Shown one piece after another: positions 43,787-55,344 of a stretch of 64,000 nucleotides of DNA. A program made the position numbers and the translations under genes. This stretch comes from an uncultured Prevotella sp. (GTDB lineage: Bacteria > Bacteroidota > Bacteroidia > Bacteroidales > Bacteroidaceae), in contig CALUGX010000002.1 in the NCBI GenBank assembly GCA_944320285.1, positions 1-64,000 of the forward strand, written 5' to 3'. Below the pieces are notes generated by a model. The model had not been told where the DNA came from and searched no databases. It saw only the letters and a list, made by a program, of their open reading frames with translations. The number at the start of each line of letters is the position of its first letter. The stretch's first letter is position 1.

Positions 43787-44341
43787 ATGCTGCAAAGATT
43801 TTGCAAATGGCTTTTGTATGAACGGATGGGCTGGACAAAAATTGTAACAGAGGAACATCCCGACAAATTCATAATTTGCCTCGCACCACACACAAGCAAC
43901 ATAGACTTCCTGATAGGCCAGTTATACATGAGGGCCGAGGGAATGAATATCAACTTCCTGATAAAAAAAGAGTGGTTTTTCGGACCGCTTGGCTTCGTAT
44001 TCAGGAAAGTTGGAGGCATACCAGTGTACCGATCTAAACAAAAACGCATGACTGACAGACTCGCCGAAATGGCGATAAGCCAGACTGTATTCCGCCTCTG
44101 TATAACACCTGAAGGCACACGATCACTCAATGCCGAATGGAAGAAAGGTTTTTACTACATCGCACTGAAAGCACACCTGCCGGTACTTCTGTACGGAGTA
44201 GATTACGACAAAAAACTGATACAATGCACTAAAAGCCTTATTCCAACAGGCGATATAGACGCTGATATGGCTGAAATAAAAGATTATTTCAAGAACTTCA
44301 AAGGACGCCACCCTGAAAATTTCACAACCGGTTACAACTGA
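43787..44341 (+). CDS. PlsC-family 1-acylglycerol-3-phosphate acyltransferase-like protein
   Basis: A 184-aa short member of the glycerophospholipid acyltransferase family. The catalytic HX4D motif is HTSNID (near 35-40), the phosphate-binding motif is GGIPVYR (near 77), and TPEGTRS (near 105) is motif III. It has no clear TM helix and is shorter than standard PlsC (about 240 aa), so the acceptor may be lysophosphatidate or another lipid. It sits between the small gene and the amidase-fold lipoprotein (19 bp gap). Confidence 0.82.
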   Translation: MLQRFCKWLLYERMGWTKIVTEEHPDKFIICLAPHTSNIDFLIGQLYMRAEGMNINFLIKKEWFFGPLGFVFRKVGGIPVYRSKQKRMTDRLAEMAISQTVFRLCITPEGTRSLNAEWKKGFYYIALKAHLPVLLYGVDYDKKLIQCTKSLIPTGDIDADMAEIKDYFKNFKGRHPENFTTGYN

Positions 44342-44360
44342 TTTTCATCAAATCCGCCTT

Positions 44361-46994
44361 ATGCGAAAACACGTATCTTTCCTACCGATATTATCATTCA
44401 TCCTTATGTTCTCCGCCTGCGGCACACATAAACACGTCGTTTCAAACGCTCCGGGCAAAGAAAAAAAACATCCTATAAAGGAAGTCAAGGCCAACATTGA
44501 ATACAAGGGGCTGCCGTGGGTTGAGAACGTATCAAGCCCGACAAACATTACAAAAGGACTGCAAAACAAACACATTGCCGTATGGGCGAGCCACGGTAGA
44601 TACTACAACAACAATAAAGGGCAGTGGACTTGGCAACGCCCAAACCTTTTCTGTACTAATGAAGACCTTTTCACGCAGACCATAGTCGTGCCATACCTCA
44701 TACCGATGCTTGAAAATGCGGGAGCAAACGTCTTTTCACCGAGGGAACGCGACTGGCAAAGATACGAGGTGATTGTTGACAATGACAACGAGACGCTTCT
44801 ACCATATTATACCGAAGTAAACATCAACCGGAAATGGCGCGATGCAGGGACAAAAGGCTTCGCCCACGACGGCAAGCCTTGCGGTAACAGGACAAACCCG
44901 TTCAAGCGTGGCACAGTACGTATGACAGAGGCTTCACCTGCCAAGGAATGTGAAATATCTTACCAACCACGCTTCGCCAAAAGCGGGCGGTATGCCGTTT
45001 ATGTAAGCTATGCCACACTTCCGAAAAGTGTTCCCGACGCACAATACATCGTCTACCACAAGGGACGTAAGACAATCTTTAACGTCAACCAACGTATGGG
45101 CGGTGGCACATGGACGTATCTCGGCACGTTTGATTTCGCACAAGGCTGCAACCAAGACAACCGCGTAGTCCTCACCAATGCCAGCGCATACCAAGGCGTC
45201 GTCACAGCCGACGCCGTTCGTTTCGGCGGCGGCATGGGCGTTGTGGAAAGAAACGGCTCTACCAGCGGACTGCCCAAATGTTTAGAAGGGGCGCGTTATT
45301 ATGCTCAATGGGCGGGCGCACCAGAAAGCGTCTACCACGTGAAAGGCGGCATAGACGATTACAAGGAAGACATATATTCACGCCCCTATATGGCGAACTG
45401 GCTTGCCGGCGGTTCATGTTTCGCGCCGCATTCCGAAGGCCTCGGCGTACCCATCGAACTTGCCTTGGCCGTGCATAGCGACGCCGGCTATGCAAAAGAC
45501 TTCTCATCAATCATCGGCTCCCTGTCAATATGTACGACCAACGCATCCGGCGGACTGTTCGCATCGGGGCTGACACGCCGCCACTCAAAAACATTCGCCT
45601 CATACCTGCTTGACAACGCAACAAAAGACATCAGGCGCACATACGGCAGATGGAACAAACGATACCTTTACGACCGCAACTATGCCGAGACGCGCTGCGC
45701 TGATATGCCGGCGGCAATAATAGAAACACTCTCGCACCAGAACTTCCCTGACATGACGATGGGACACGACCCAGACTTTCGCTTCACACTCGCACGTAGC
45801 CTGTACAAATCCATACTGCGTTTCAATTCGGAAATGCACGAACGCCCATACGTCGTGACACCACTCTCACCTGTCAATTTCAGCGTCGACTTCGCCGTGG
45901 CCGACACTGTAATTCTAAGATGGGACGCACAGCCAGATGACATCGAACCCACCGCCAAACCTACCTATTATATATTATATACAGCCACCGGAAATTCAGG
46001 CTTTGACAACGGCATACCCATTTACGGAAACGCTTGCAAAATAAAGTTGCAGCCGGGCGTACTCTACAACTTCCGCCTGACGGCAGCCAACGAAGGCGGC
46101 GAAAGTTTCCCGACGGAAACACTATCAGCCGCATACACCCCGCACGCCACGGAGACAGTGCTCATAGTCAACGGCTTCTACCGCCTGTCATCGCCAGCCG
46201 TTGTCAACGACGGCACGCGCCAAGGCTTCGACCTCGACGCCGACCCTGGCGTCAGTTATGGCAAGACAATGGGCTTTGCCGGCAGACAGACGTGTTTTGA
46301 CAAGACTAAAGCCGGGCTTGAAGGCGAAGGTGCATTAGGCTATTGTGGCAACGAACTAACAGGACGCATAATCATGGGCAACGAATTCAACTACGTGGCA
46401 ACCCATGCCGAAGCCATCATGAGTGCAAATAAATATAACATTGTCAGCTGCTCTAAATCGGCCCTCGGCCGTCACATTGACAACCTTGATCATTACGGCT
46501 GCATCGACCTTGTGCTCGGTTTGGAGAAAAACGACGGTTGGTCGCTCCGCCGTTACAAGACATTCACGCCCGCCATGCAGTCGATGTTTACCGAATACAC
46601 ACGCCGTGGCGGTAACCTCATAGTCAGCGGAGCATACGTTGGCAGCGACATGAACGAAGGCAAAGATGCAGAATTTCTCGCTGACGTGCTGCACGTCGAA
46701 GTTGAGGGCACGTCGCGCCCCGCCTGGAGGGGCACAGTAAGCGGTATGGGAACGTCGTTCAACATCTACACTACCCTCAACGAAGACCATTACGCCGCCA
46801 CGTCGATAGACCGCATCCGCCCCCTCGCCCCCGCCTTCTGTGCCCTGACTGATGCCGACGGACGCTCGGTTTGCGTGGCTTACGACGGTCGCAATAACCG
46901 CACATTCACAATGGGTTTCCCGTTCGAGTGCATCACATCTGCTCAGAAACGTTCCGCAATAATGCGCGGAATACTGAATTTCATATTCAAGTAA
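44361..46994 (+). CDS. Lipoprotein with amidase_3-like domain, golvesin-like insert and FN3
   Basis: An 877-aa lipoprotein (lipobox FSAC, Cys20). Zinc/catalytic residues resemble N-acetylmuramoyl-L-alanine amidase: His in AVWASHGRYY (near 77), His in LALAVHSDAG (near 375) and Glu in PAAIIETLSHQ (near 455). A golvesin/xanthan-lyase-type beta domain is inserted (about 190-295). A FN3 domain follows (about 495-590). The C-terminal 250 residues hold a flavodoxin/GATase-like segment (LVLGLEKNDGWSLRRY; RGGNLIVSGAYVGSD). Relatives are annotated as xanthan lyase; cell-wall amidase activity is the more likely reading. Confidence 0.78.
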   Translation: MRKHVSFLPILSFILMFSACGTHKHVVSNAPGKEKKHPIKEVKANIEYKGLPWVENVSSPTNITKGLQNKHIAVWASHGRYYNNNKGQWTWQRPNLFCTNEDLFTQTIVVPYLIPMLENAGANVFSPRERDWQRYEVIVDNDNETLLPYYTEVNINRKWRDAGTKGFAHDGKPCGNRTNPFKRGTVRMTEASPAKECEISYQPRFAKSGRYAVYVSYATLPKSVPDAQYIVYHKGRKTIFNVNQRMGGGTWTYLGTFDFAQGCNQDNRVVLTNASAYQGVVTADAVRFGGGMGVVERNGSTSGLPKCLEGARYYAQWAGAPESVYHVKGGIDDYKEDIYSRPYMANWLAGGSCFAPHSEGLGVPIELALAVHSDAGYAKDFSSIIGSLSICTTNASGGLFASGLTRRHSKTFASYLLDNATKDIRRTYGRWNKRYLYDRNYAETRCADMPAAIIETLSHQNFPDMTMGHDPDFRFTLARSLYKSILRFNSEMHERPYVVTPLSPVNFSVDFAVADTVILRWDAQPDDIEPTAKPTYYILYTATGNSGFDNGIPIYGNACKIKLQPGVLYNFRLTAANEGGESFPTETLSAAYTPHATETVLIVNGFYRLSSPAVVNDGTRQGFDLDADPGVSYGKTMGFAGRQTCFDKTKAGLEGEGALGYCGNELTGRIIMGNEFNYVATHAEAIMSANKYNIVSCSKSALGRHIDNLDHYGCIDLVLGLEKNDGWSLRRYKTFTPAMQSMFTEYTRRGGNLIVSGAYVGSDMNEGKDAEFLADVLHVEVEGTSRPAWRGTVSGMGTSFNIYTTLNEDHYAATSIDRIRPLAPAFCALTDADGRSVCVAYDGRNNRTFTMGFPFECITSAQKRSAIMRGILNFIFK

Positions 46995-47151
46995 ACAAGC
47001 AAACCTTACGCAAATATCACACAGTCAATCATATTCACATAAGCGACAATCTCATTTGTTATGCACAAAGGTAAAAATATATGAATAACGAAAATCATAG
47101 CATACGCCATAAACGTATATCTGGTTTAAACGTTCAGACTGACAGAACAAT

Positions 47152-47192
47152 AAAAAAGAAGGCGCGGACTTAAAGTTCGCGCCTTCTTTTTT
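47152..47192. terminator. Bidirectional terminator between the amidase-like gene and mutB
   Basis: aaaaaagaaggcgcg (47152-47166) pairs with the complementary run ending in seven T at 47178-47192, with an inner four-base stem. Confidence 0.85.
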
Positions 47193-47212
47193 TATTTACG
47201 CCGTTTTAAGGC

Positions 47213-49360
47213 TTATTCCTTATCCATGAGGATGTTCATCATCTCACAAGCGGCCTTGGCAACCGACGTGCCGGGACCGAAGATTGCAGCTACACCGGCC
47301 TTGTAGAGGAAGTCATAGTCCTGGGCGGGGATGACGCCTCCGGCTATCACCATGATGTCCTCACGGCCCAGCTTCTTCAGTTCCTCGATGAGCTGAGGAA
47401 TGAGCGTCTTGTGGCCGGCGGCCAGCGAGCTGGCACCTACGATGTGCACGTCGTTCTCAACGGCCTCGCGCGCAGCCTCCGCCGGAGTCTGGAACAGCGG
47501 GCCCATGTCTACGTCGAAACCGCAGTCGGCGTAGCCAGTGGCTACAACCTTGGCGCCGCGGTCGTGGCCGTCTTGTCCCATCTTGGCAATGAAGATGCGC
47601 GGACGGCGGCCTTCCTTCTTGGCGAACTCCTCTGTCAACTCGCACGCCTTGGCAAAGTCGGGGTCGCTTTTGCTTTCTGATGAATACACGCCTGATATGG
47701 TTCTGATTACTGCTTTATAACGGCCTACTACCTTTTCGCAGGCATCACTTATCTCGCCGAGTGTGCAGCGCGCCTTGGCGCATTCCACGGCAAGTTCGAG
47801 AAGATTACCCTCACCCGTGCGCACGCACTCTGTCAGGGCGTCAAGTGTCTGCTTCACCTTGTCGTTGTCACGCTCGGCACGGAGCTTGGCGAGGCCTTCC
47901 TCCTGTTCCTTGCGCACGGCCGAATTGTCAACTTCAAGGATGTCGATGGGGTCTTCGTGGTCAAGGCGATACTTGTTAGTGCCGACGATGGTCTGCGCAC
48001 CGCTGTCGATGCGGGCCTGTGTGCGGGCGGCAGCTTCCTCGATACGCATCTTGGGAACGCCCGTTTCTATGGCTTTGGCCATGCCACCGAGCTTCTCAAT
48101 CTCCTGGATATGCTCCCAAGCCTTGTGAGCAAGCTCGTTGGTGAGACTCTCAACATAGTAAGAACCGGCCCACGGGTCAATGTGCTTGCATATTTTCGTC
48201 TCGTTCTGGATGTATATTTGTGTGTTGCGGGCTATGCGCGCCGAGAAGTCAGTAGGCAGAGCTATGGCCTCGTCAAGGGCGTTGGTGTGCAAGCTCTGCG
48301 TATGGCCGAGGGCGGCAGTCATGGCCTCAATGCAGGTACGGCCAACGTTGTTGAACGGGTCTTGTTCTGTGAGCGACCATCCCGATGTCTGCGAGTGTGT
48401 ACGCAGCATAAGCGACTTCGGATTCTTCGGACCGAACTGTTCGATGACTTTAGCCCAAAGCATACGCGCGGCGCGCATCTTAGCAACCTCCATAAAGTGG
48501 TTCATAGAGATGCCCCAGAAGAACGAGAGGCGCGGTGCGAAAGCGTCGATGTCGATACCGGCGTTCACTCCGGCACGCACATACTCCAATCCGTCAGCTA
48601 TGGTGTAAGCCAACTCTATGTCCGCCGTGGCTCCTGCCTCCTGCATATGGTAGCCGGAGATTGAGATTGAGTTGAACTTGGGCATGAACTTCGATGTGTA
48701 AGCGAAGATGTCACTGATGATCCTCATCGAGAATGCCGGCGGATAGATATAAGTGTTGCGCACCATGAACTCCTTGAGGATATCGTTCTGGATGGTGCCG
48801 GCCATCTCTTCGAGCTTCGCTCCCTGCTCAAGCCCGGCAACAATATAAAATGCCATAATGGGCAACACGGCACCGTTCATTGTCATTGACACTGACATTT
48901 TGTTCAATGGAATGCCGCTGAACAACACTTTCATGTTTTCAACCGAACAGATAGACACGCCGGCTTTGCCCACGTCGCCTATCACGCGCATATTGTCGGG
49001 ATCGTAACCTCTGTGGGTAGGCAGGTCGAAAGCAACCGACAATCCTTTCTGTCCGCTGGCGAGGTTGCGACGGTAAAAAGCGTTGCTCTCCTCTGCCGTT
49101 GAGAAGCCTGCGTATTGGCGTATTGTCCACGGGCGGAAGGGGTACATCATGCTGTACGGGCCACGCAGGAAAGGCGGCAGACCGGCCGTGTAGTCAAGAT
49201 GTTCCATGCCTTCAAGGTCTTCCTTGGTGTAGACGGGCTTCACCATTATGTGTTCAGGCGTCTTCCAGTCGGGGCTGATGCCGTTGTCCTTCTGCCACGC
49301 TGCATCGTCCGTGGCTTTTATGCCTGAAAATATGTCGATGTCGTTAAATTTCTTTCTCAT
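47213..49360 (-). CDS. mutB: Methylmalonyl-CoA mutase large subunit
   Basis: A 715-aa B12-dependent mutase subunit that converts succinyl-CoA to (R)-methylmalonyl-CoA in propionate formation. The TIM barrel includes [16 protein letters not shown] and the active-site region [11 protein letters not shown]. The C-terminal B12 domain begins near 580 with the cobalt-ligand motif GQDGHDRG and continues [14 protein letters not shown] and GGVIPAQDY. It overlaps mutA by 4 bp. No epimerase or MeaB gene is in the window. Confidence 0.96.
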   Translation of the reverse strand: MRKKFNDIDIFSGIKATDDAAWQKDNGISPDWKTPEHIMVKPVYTKEDLEGMEHLDYTAGLPPFLRGPYSMMYPFRPWTIRQYAGFSTAEESNAFYRRNLASGQKGLSVAFDLPTHRGYDPDNMRVIGDVGKAGVSICSVENMKVLFSGIPLNKMSVSMTMNGAVLPIMAFYIVAGLEQGAKLEEMAGTIQNDILKEFMVRNTYIYPPAFSMRIISDIFAYTSKFMPKFNSISISGYHMQEAGATADIELAYTIADGLEYVRAGVNAGIDIDAFAPRLSFFWGISMNHFMEVAKMRAARMLWAKVIEQFGPKNPKSLMLRTHSQTSGWSLTEQDPFNNVGRTCIEAMTAALGHTQSLHTNALDEAIALPTDFSARIARNTQIYIQNETKICKHIDPWAGSYYVESLTNELAHKAWEHIQEIEKLGGMAKAIETGVPKMRIEEAAARTQARIDSGAQTIVGTNKYRLDHEDPIDILEVDNSAVRKEQEEGLAKLRAERDNDKVKQTLDALTECVRTGEGNLLELAVECAKARCTLGEISDACEKVVGRYKAVIRTISGVYSSESKSDPDFAKACELTEEFAKKEGRRPRIFIAKMGQDGHDRGAKVVATGYADCGFDVDMGPLFQTPAEAAREAVENDVHIVGASSLAAGHKTLIPQLIEELKKLGREDIMVIAGGVIPAQDYDFLYKAGVAAIFGPGTSVAKAACEMMNILMDKE

Positions 49361-51225
49361 TTTATTCCCAATTTAGCGTTATACTCTTTCAATGTTTCAA
49401 GCACGTTGCAGCGCACGTGGATGAAGTTCTCTATGCCGGCAGCTTTCAAGTCGTCCATACAAGCCGGTGCACCGGCTACTACAAATATGGCGCGGCCGTC
49501 AAGATACTTGAACGCCGGAACGGCATACTCGGCATACTCATCATCGCTCGAACATAGCACTACGATGTCGGCACCGGCCTTGAGCGCAGCGTCAACACCC
49601 TCTTCAACAGTCTTGAAACCAAGGTTGTCTACCACCTTGTAACCGGCGCAGGCGAGGAAGTTACAGCTGAACTGGGCACGAGCCTGGCGCATGGCGAGGT
49701 TGCCTATTGTGAGCATGAAGGCCACGGGTGCCTTGCCGCTCTTCTCCACCGTGAGGCGCAGGTCTTCATAGTCGGCGGCGAGGCGCGTGGTCTCTATCGC
49801 CTTGAAAGCAGCCTCGTGATGGTGGCCGTCACCCTTGCCGCACGAGCATGAGCACTGCATGGGATGTTTGCCTTCAGACTTTTCAGTGAAATTGGGGAAC
49901 TGGTTGGTGCCGAGGATAAACTCCTTGCGCTTTGCGGCAGCATCGTGACGCTTGGCGTTGGTGGCGTTGATGTCGTCTTGCACAACACCTTTCTTTATAG
50001 CCTCAAGGAATCCGCCTTCGTCCTCAACCTTGAGAAATATCTTCCAGCCCTCGTTGGCGAGCGACGTGGTAAGTTCCTCTACGAAATAACTGCCGGCCGC
50101 GGGGTCTACCACCTTGTCGAAATGGCTCTCCTCCTTGAGCAGCAGCTGCTGATTGCGTGCGAGGCGTTCGGAGAAGTCGTTAGGCGTCTCGTAAACGGCG
50201 TCGAACGGCGTAACGACAATTGAATGCACGCCGGCGAGGGCAGCACTCATAGCCTCGGTCTGTGAGCGAAGCAGGTTGACGTAGCTGTCAAACAATGTCA
50301 TGTTATACTTCGATGTCACGGCGTTGACGCACATCATGCACGAATCATCGTTCTTCGGCTCGTACTTCTTGACAATTTCCGCCCAAAGCAGACGTGCGGC
50401 GCGGAACTTGGCAATCTCCATGAAGAAGTTTTCGGATATGCCGAGGTTGAACGTCAGTTTGCCGGCGGCAAGGTCTACGTCAACGCCGGCCTCTACGAGC
50501 TGGTTCAAGTATTCGTTACCCCAAGCCAGGGCGTAGCCCAGCTCCTGCACGATGTAAGCCCCGGAGTTGTTGAGCGCAACGGCGTTAACCGACACGCAGC
50601 GGAAGCGGGGGTAATCCTTCAACTCCTCGACAATGCGCGGAGCAAGCGGCAAGATGTGTGTGGCGTCGTGGCCCTTCATTACGATTTTCTCCATCGGGTC
50701 CCAGTCGAGCGAACCGCAGACCTTGGCCTTGTCGCAACCTTTCTTGTCGAAATAGTCCGCAAGTATCGTGGCAAGCTCAAGAGTGTGACGCTTGCAGGTG
50801 TTGAAGTTCAACTCGACGGCCTCGCAGTCGATGCCGGCGAGCAATGTCTCAACAAAATCCGTGCTTACGCAGTCGCCCGGAATTTTGAATCCCAACGAGT
50901 CAACGCCGCGCTTAAGCAGGTCAAGAGCCTTGGCGTTGGCAGCTTTGGCGTCGCCTGCCACGATGTCCTGGCGCACATACCAGCAGTTGCAAGCCTTCTT
51001 GTTGCCGCGCACATAAGGGAACTCGCCCGGAAGGGCGTCGGGTGTTTTCAGTTTCAACACATCTTCCCTCATGTAAAACGGCGGTACGTCGAAGCCTTCG
51101 TTAGTCCTCCATACCAAACGCTTGTTGAAGTCGGCACCTTTCAAGTCGACTTGAATCTTGTCAAGCCATTCCTGCTTGGTGGGTGCCTTGAACTCGCTGA
51201 AGAGTTTTTCTTTACAGTTTGACAT
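49357..51225 (-). CDS. mutA: Methylmalonyl-CoA mutase small subunit
   Basis: A 622-aa non-catalytic partner of MutB with the same two-domain fold. The B12-binding domain is degenerate (no DxHxxG), as is normal for MutA. A His/Cys-rich stretch, [14 protein letters not shown] (near 467-480), sits between barrel and C-terminal domain, which I do not recall as standard. Translational coupling to mutB (ATGA overlap) supports a 1:1 heterodimer. A -7 box lies at 51295-51302. Confidence 0.94.
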   Translation of the reverse strand: MSNCKEKLFSEFKAPTKQEWLDKIQVDLKGADFNKRLVWRTNEGFDVPPFYMREDVLKLKTPDALPGEFPYVRGNKKACNCWYVRQDIVAGDAKAANAKALDLLKRGVDSLGFKIPGDCVSTDFVETLLAGIDCEAVELNFNTCKRHTLELATILADYFDKKGCDKAKVCGSLDWDPMEKIVMKGHDATHILPLAPRIVEELKDYPRFRCVSVNAVALNNSGAYIVQELGYALAWGNEYLNQLVEAGVDVDLAAGKLTFNLGISENFFMEIAKFRAARLLWAEIVKKYEPKNDDSCMMCVNAVTSKYNMTLFDSYVNLLRSQTEAMSAALAGVHSIVVTPFDAVYETPNDFSERLARNQQLLLKEESHFDKVVDPAAGSYFVEELTTSLANEGWKIFLKVEDEGGFLEAIKKGVVQDDINATNAKRHDAAAKRKEFILGTNQFPNFTEKSEGKHPMQCSCSCGKGDGHHHEAAFKAIETTRLAADYEDLRLTVEKSGKAPVAFMLTIGNLAMRQARAQFSCNFLACAGYKVVDNLGFKTVEEGVDAALKAGADIVVLCSSDDEYAEYAVPAFKYLDGRAIFVVAGAPACMDDLKAAGIENFIHVRCNVLETLKEYNAKLGIK

Positions 51226-52009
51226 AAACCTTTTATTATAAAAAATTACCTAAAAATCATCCGGTAAACGAACAAGTACGCTTACCTCACAGTGCAAATA
51301 TAAGGCATTTTTCTGATACACCTTTAAAAAATAATGACAAAAATCAATTTTACCGTAAAACCTTACAGACGCACCGTCATACCGGCCGACAATCACGAGC
51401 TGACACCTTGACAACCGTTGCACGCTTTCGCTTTGCAATGTGTCACACGTCAAATGTCTGTCCGAAATTCCAAAATAGGATTACACAATTCCGTCAAAAC
51501 GACCGAACAGCACTGTTTGAGGTATCATTCGTGGCCTCTTACACAATGAAAAGGCACTAATTACCATGCAAAAGATGCCCTTTAAAACCTGCAAAAGCCG
51601 TCACAAACGCCATTAACAACCGTTATAAAGGGTGGTAAAAACGGTCTTTAACGACCGTAAAGCATATAAATTGATGTCAGAATGACTGTTTTATGTCGCA
51701 CACCTTACAATCTCACAACTTAACAAACAGAGTATCAAAGCATTACAGATGCACACTCTATTTTCACATATTCTAACCGCAGACTGGAATATTTTACGCC
51801 AAAGGCATCCACGGTGTTAAAGCGCAAAACAACATGAAAGGCGGTGAAGGCGCACAGGTTTCATTTTGTCAAAAGGCCCAAACAACGGCGACAGCGCAGC
51901 AGGCCGAAGGCAAAACTAAGGTTTGGGAATATTAATGAAAATAATTGCACAAAAATTATCGAATGAGTAATAAATTAGCTACTTTTGCACCGTCATTAAA
52001 ACTTACCTA
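51226..52009. other. 784-bp gene-free gap between mutA and the AspT-like transporter
   Basis: It carries the minus -7 box TATATTTG at 51295-51302 (70 bp before mutA), the dispersed element tgcaaaagatgccctttaaaacctgcaaaag at 51565-51596, and the plus -7 box TACTTTTG at 51980-51987 (23 bp before the transporter). I looked for and did not find a cobalamin riboswitch B12 box. No gene of convincing character. Confidence 0.6.
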
Positions 52010-53698
52010 ATGGACTGGCTTATTAATTTATTTACATCAACAGACTCCGTGGCACACATTGTAATATTGTATGCCAGCGTAATAGCGGCGGGAGTGCTTT
52101 TAGGGAAAATAAAGATAGGTGGCATATCGCTTGGTGTCACCTTCGTGCTCTTTGCCGGCATCGCCGCGGGGCACATAGGCTTCACGGCGTCGGCAAGCGT
52201 GCTGTCGTTCTTGCAAGAGTTCGGCCTCATCCTCTTCGTCTTCATGATAGGCTTGCAGGTGGGTCCCGGCTTCTTCGAGAGCTTCAAGCGTGGCGGCGTG
52301 ACGCTCAACGCTCTGTCTACATCGGTCATCTTGCTGAACATCCTCGTGATGTTCGCCTGTTACTACATCTTCTTCGACACGTCGAACCCCGTCAACCTGC
52401 CGATGATGGTGGGCACACTTTACGGTGCCGTTACCAACACCCCCGGCCTCGGAGCGGCCAACGAAGCGCTGATGTCAGTATTCAAGGACGGTAACGCGCC
52501 GCAAATAGCCAACGGATACGCCTGTGCCTATCCCCTCGGCGTGCTTGGCATCATCGGTGCGACGATAGCCATACGTTACATCTGCCACATACGCACGGAC
52601 AAGGAAGAAGAGAAGCTCGACGAGGAGGAAAACGAAAATGAGGCCGTGAAGCCCCATTTCATGAGTATTACCGTGGAGAACGGATACCTTGAGGGCAAGA
52701 CGATAGCCCAAGTGCATGAATTCCTCAACCGTGACTTCGTATGTTCGCGCCTGCTTCACGAAGGCCACGTGATAACGCCTATGGGCAAAACAGTATTCCA
52801 CCTTGGCGACAAGCTCTTCATTGTCTGCGCCGAAAAGGACGCCGAAGCAATCATAGCCTTCATCGGGCCGGAAATTGAAGTGGACTGGAACACACAAGAC
52901 GAGCCGATGGTGAGCAAGCGAATAGTTGTGACGCGCCCGTCGATAAACGGCAAGACGCTCGGCCAGATGCACATATCGCGCGGCTTCGGCGTAAACGTCA
53001 CACGTGTGACACGCCACGGCATGGATCTCTTCGCCCACTCAGGCCTCTCGCTCCAGGTGGGCGACCGCGTGATGGTGGTAGGCCCGGAGAGCGCAGTCAA
53101 CCGCATGGCAAGCGTGCTGGGCAACTCGGTTAAACGCCTCAACGCCCCCAACATCGCAACCATCTTCATCGGAATATTCGTGGGCATCATCTTCGGAAGC
53201 ATCCCCATCACCTGCCCCGGCATACCGGTGCCAATAAAATTAGGACTGGCCGGAGGCCCGCTGATCATCGCCATACTTATAGGACGCTTCGGTTACAAAG
53301 TGCATCTCGTAACCTACACTACCACGAGTGCCAACATGATGCTGCGTGAGATAGGCCTTGTGCTCTTCCTTGCCAGCGTAGGCATAAAGGCCGGCGGCGG
53401 TTTCGTTGACACGATTATACAAGGCGACGGACTGAAATACGTCTACACCGGCTTCCTGATAACCGTAATCCCAATCCTGATAGTGGCCACGATAGCAAGA
53501 CTCAAGTACAAATTCAACTACTTCACAATCATGGGTATGGTGGCCGGTACATACACAGACCCGCCGGCACTGGCCTACGCCAACTCGGTATGCTCGAAAG
53601 ACGCGCCGGCCGTAGGCTACTCCACGGTTTACCCGTTGAGTATGTTTCTCAGGATTTTCACGGCACAGATAATAGTGCTGTTCTTCTGCGGAGTATAA
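52010..53698 (+). CDS. AspT/SucE-family (aspartate:alanine exchanger type) transporter
   Basis: A 562-aa membrane protein with two AspT/YidE/YbjL-type transmembrane halves (about 1-190 and 385-562). Each half carries a [13 protein letters not shown] or [17 protein letters not shown] signature. Two RCK_C (TrkA-C) domains lie between them (about 205-365). Family members exchange dicarboxylates or amino acids; SucE of Corynebacterium exports succinate. Its position between methylmalonyl-CoA mutase and the sodium-pumping decarboxylase suggests succinate or a related dicarboxylate here. Own promoter and terminator. Confidence 0.82.
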   Translation: MDWLINLFTSTDSVAHIVILYASVIAAGVLLGKIKIGGISLGVTFVLFAGIAAGHIGFTASASVLSFLQEFGLILFVFMIGLQVGPGFFESFKRGGVTLNALSTSVILLNILVMFACYYIFFDTSNPVNLPMMVGTLYGAVTNTPGLGAANEALMSVFKDGNAPQIANGYACAYPLGVLGIIGATIAIRYICHIRTDKEEEKLDEEENENEAVKPHFMSITVENGYLEGKTIAQVHEFLNRDFVCSRLLHEGHVITPMGKTVFHLGDKLFIVCAEKDAEAIIAFIGPEIEVDWNTQDEPMVSKRIVVTRPSINGKTLGQMHISRGFGVNVTRVTRHGMDLFAHSGLSLQVGDRVMVVGPESAVNRMASVLGNSVKRLNAPNIATIFIGIFVGIIFGSIPITCPGIPVPIKLGLAGGPLIIAILIGRFGYKVHLVTYTTTSANMMLREIGLVLFLASVGIKAGGGFVDTIIQGDGLKYVYTGFLITVIPILIVATIARLKYKFNYFTIMGMVAGTYTDPPALAYANSVCSKDAPAVGYSTVYPLSMFLRIFTAQIIVLFFCGV

Positions 53699-53701
53699 GA
53701 A

Positions 53702-53746
53702 AAAGGCAGACAGGCAAGCCGGTGGCGGCGTGTCTCGTCTGCCTTT
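53702..53746 (+). terminator. Terminator of the AspT-like transporter gene
   Basis: aaaggcagac (53702-53711) pairs with gtctgccttt (53737-53746), just after the stop. Confidence 0.7.
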
Positions 53747-53803
53747 CTACATAACAAAAACACCTGACATTTACATCATCAACCTTCACTTTACCAACAA
53801 TCT

Positions 53804-54769
53804 ATGAAAAGAACCGTTTTTCTGTTGTGCACCTTGCTTGCGGGAACGGTCTTGACGTTCGGCCAAGGAGCCAGGAACATCAAGATAAACGAAGTGATGA
53901 CCTGCAACAAGAGCAACCTACAAGACGAGTACGGGCGAAGGAACGCATGGATAGAACTTGCCAACACATCGTTCTCCACGTACGATGTGCGCGGAATGTT
54001 CATCACCACCGACAGGCGCGTACTCGACAAAAACCTGACCGTGGCGCAGCGCACGGCCCTGATGAGCAGTATACCCAGCGGCGACAACCGCACGTCGATG
54101 TCGGCACGCGAGCACGTGGTGTTCTTCCTCAACGGCAACAAGACACAAGGCACACTGCACTTGCAGGCGAAGGCCGAAAGCGGAAAGCCGGTATGGGTGG
54201 CTTTGTATGACGGCAACGGCGTTGACTTGATCGATTCTGTTTCAGTACCCGCACTCGACGCAGACAGGTCTTACGCAAGGGTAAGGGACGGGGCCGACCA
54301 ATGGGAGGTGAAAAGTCCCGGCAGCGTAACCCCGGGTATTGAGAACTTCGTACAAGCCAACGAGACTAAGATAGCAAAACTAAAACGCGAAGACCCACAC
54401 GGCATCGGCATCACGGTGCTCTCGATGGGCATAGTGTTCTTCTGCCTCGCATTGCTCTACACATTCTTCCGCATACTCGGCATCTTCATGGCGCACAAAC
54501 AGGCGTTGAAAAAAGCCGGACGCATACAGCCGATAAAGGCGGCGGTGAAAACGGGAGAAAAGATAGTTGAAACCGGACACAAGACAAAAGTGATACTGAA
54601 AGACGGACTGCAAACCGGCGGCATAGACAAGGAGATTTACATCGCCGTGATAGCAATGGCCCTGAAACAGTATGAAGATGACGTGCACGACATCGAAAGC
54701 AACATCATTACCATAAAACCGCATCATACCAACTGGAACATCTATCCGGAAGAAACAATTATCCCGTAA
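53804..54769 (+). CDS. OadG-like gamma subunit of sodium-pumping decarboxylase fused to a lamin-tail-like domain
   Basis: A 321-aa protein. A signal peptide (MKRTVFLLCTLLAGTVLTFG-Q) precedes an exported beta-rich domain (about 25-185: IKINEVMTCNKS, NAWIELANTS, GMFITTD) that resembles the lamin-tail domain. One TM helix (about 203-230, ITVLSMGIVFFCLALLYTFF) follows and has the OadG/MmdD character, with a cytoplasmic tail. The gamma subunit normally anchors and assembles the decarboxylase; the exported domain is an addition typical of this phylum. It is followed by the biotin carrier and beta subunit. Confidence 0.78.
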   Translation: MKRTVFLLCTLLAGTVLTFGQGARNIKINEVMTCNKSNLQDEYGRRNAWIELANTSFSTYDVRGMFITTDRRVLDKNLTVAQRTALMSSIPSGDNRTSMSAREHVVFFLNGNKTQGTLHLQAKAESGKPVWVALYDGNGVDLIDSVSVPALDADRSYARVRDGADQWEVKSPGSVTPGIENFVQANETKIAKLKREDPHGIGITVLSMGIVFFCLALLYTFFRILGIFMAHKQALKKAGRIQPIKAAVKTGEKIVETGHKTKVILKDGLQTGGIDKEIYIAVIAMALKQYEDDVHDIESNIITIKPHHTNWNIYPEETIIP

Positions 54770-54878
54770 AAAACGAGCCGGCAGCAGACAAAAGCAAATA
54801 AGAATTGCCGGCCTTGTCCATATCAAGCTAATTTGGCATTCAGCCATAAGACTTATTCATCAAAAAAAAACGAAAAAA

Positions 54879-55331
54879 ATGAACAAATACCAATATAAAG
54901 TGCAAGGCGTCGATTACGACGTGGAGATAATCAACGTAGAAGGCAACGTGGCAAAAGTAAACGTCAACGGAATACCGTTTGAAGTAGAACTTAAGCAGCC
55001 CATCAACCCGTCAAGCGTTCCACACAAACCCGTGGTAGCCGTGCAACCGCAACAGCAGACAACTGCGGCAACCGCAACCCCCCAGACAGAAAAACCGGGA
55101 AACAGCACACCGGCAAAAGGCATAAAGGTGACTGCACCACTGCCCGGCACGATAACCGAAGTGAAAGTGAAAGTAGGCGACACCGTGAAGGACGGCGACA
55201 CCGTTGTAGTGCTTGAGGCGATGAAGATGCAAAACAACATCGAAGCCGAAAGCAACGGCACGGTCACAGCCATACTCGTAAACAAGGGCGACACAGTAAT
55301 GGAAGGTGACACACTGATTACAATAGGATAA
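54879..55331 (+). CDS. Biotin carboxyl carrier subunit of the decarboxylase
   Basis: A 150-aa protein. Residues 1-45 form a small beta domain, 50-80 an Ala/Pro/Thr/Gln-rich flexible linker, and 83-150 a biotinyl domain with the attachment lysine K116 in LEAMKMQNN. It carries CO2 from the carboxyltransferase (not encoded here) to the membrane beta subunit, where decarboxylation drives sodium export. It lies 110 bp after the gamma subunit and 140 bp before the beta subunit. Confidence 0.92.
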   Translation: MNKYQYKVQGVDYDVEIINVEGNVAKVNVNGIPFEVELKQPINPSSVPHKPVVAVQPQQQTTAATATPQTEKPGNSTPAKGIKVTAPLPGTITEVKVKVGDTVKDGDTVVVLEAMKMQNNIEAESNGTVTAILVNKGDTVMEGDTLITIG

Positions 55332-55344
55332 AAATAAATCTTTG

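Noticed and set aside
51226..52009. Cobalamin riboswitch upstream of the B12-dependent mutase
   Set aside because: No B12-box-like sequence was found, and riboswitches normally precede B12 synthesis or uptake genes rather than the mutase.
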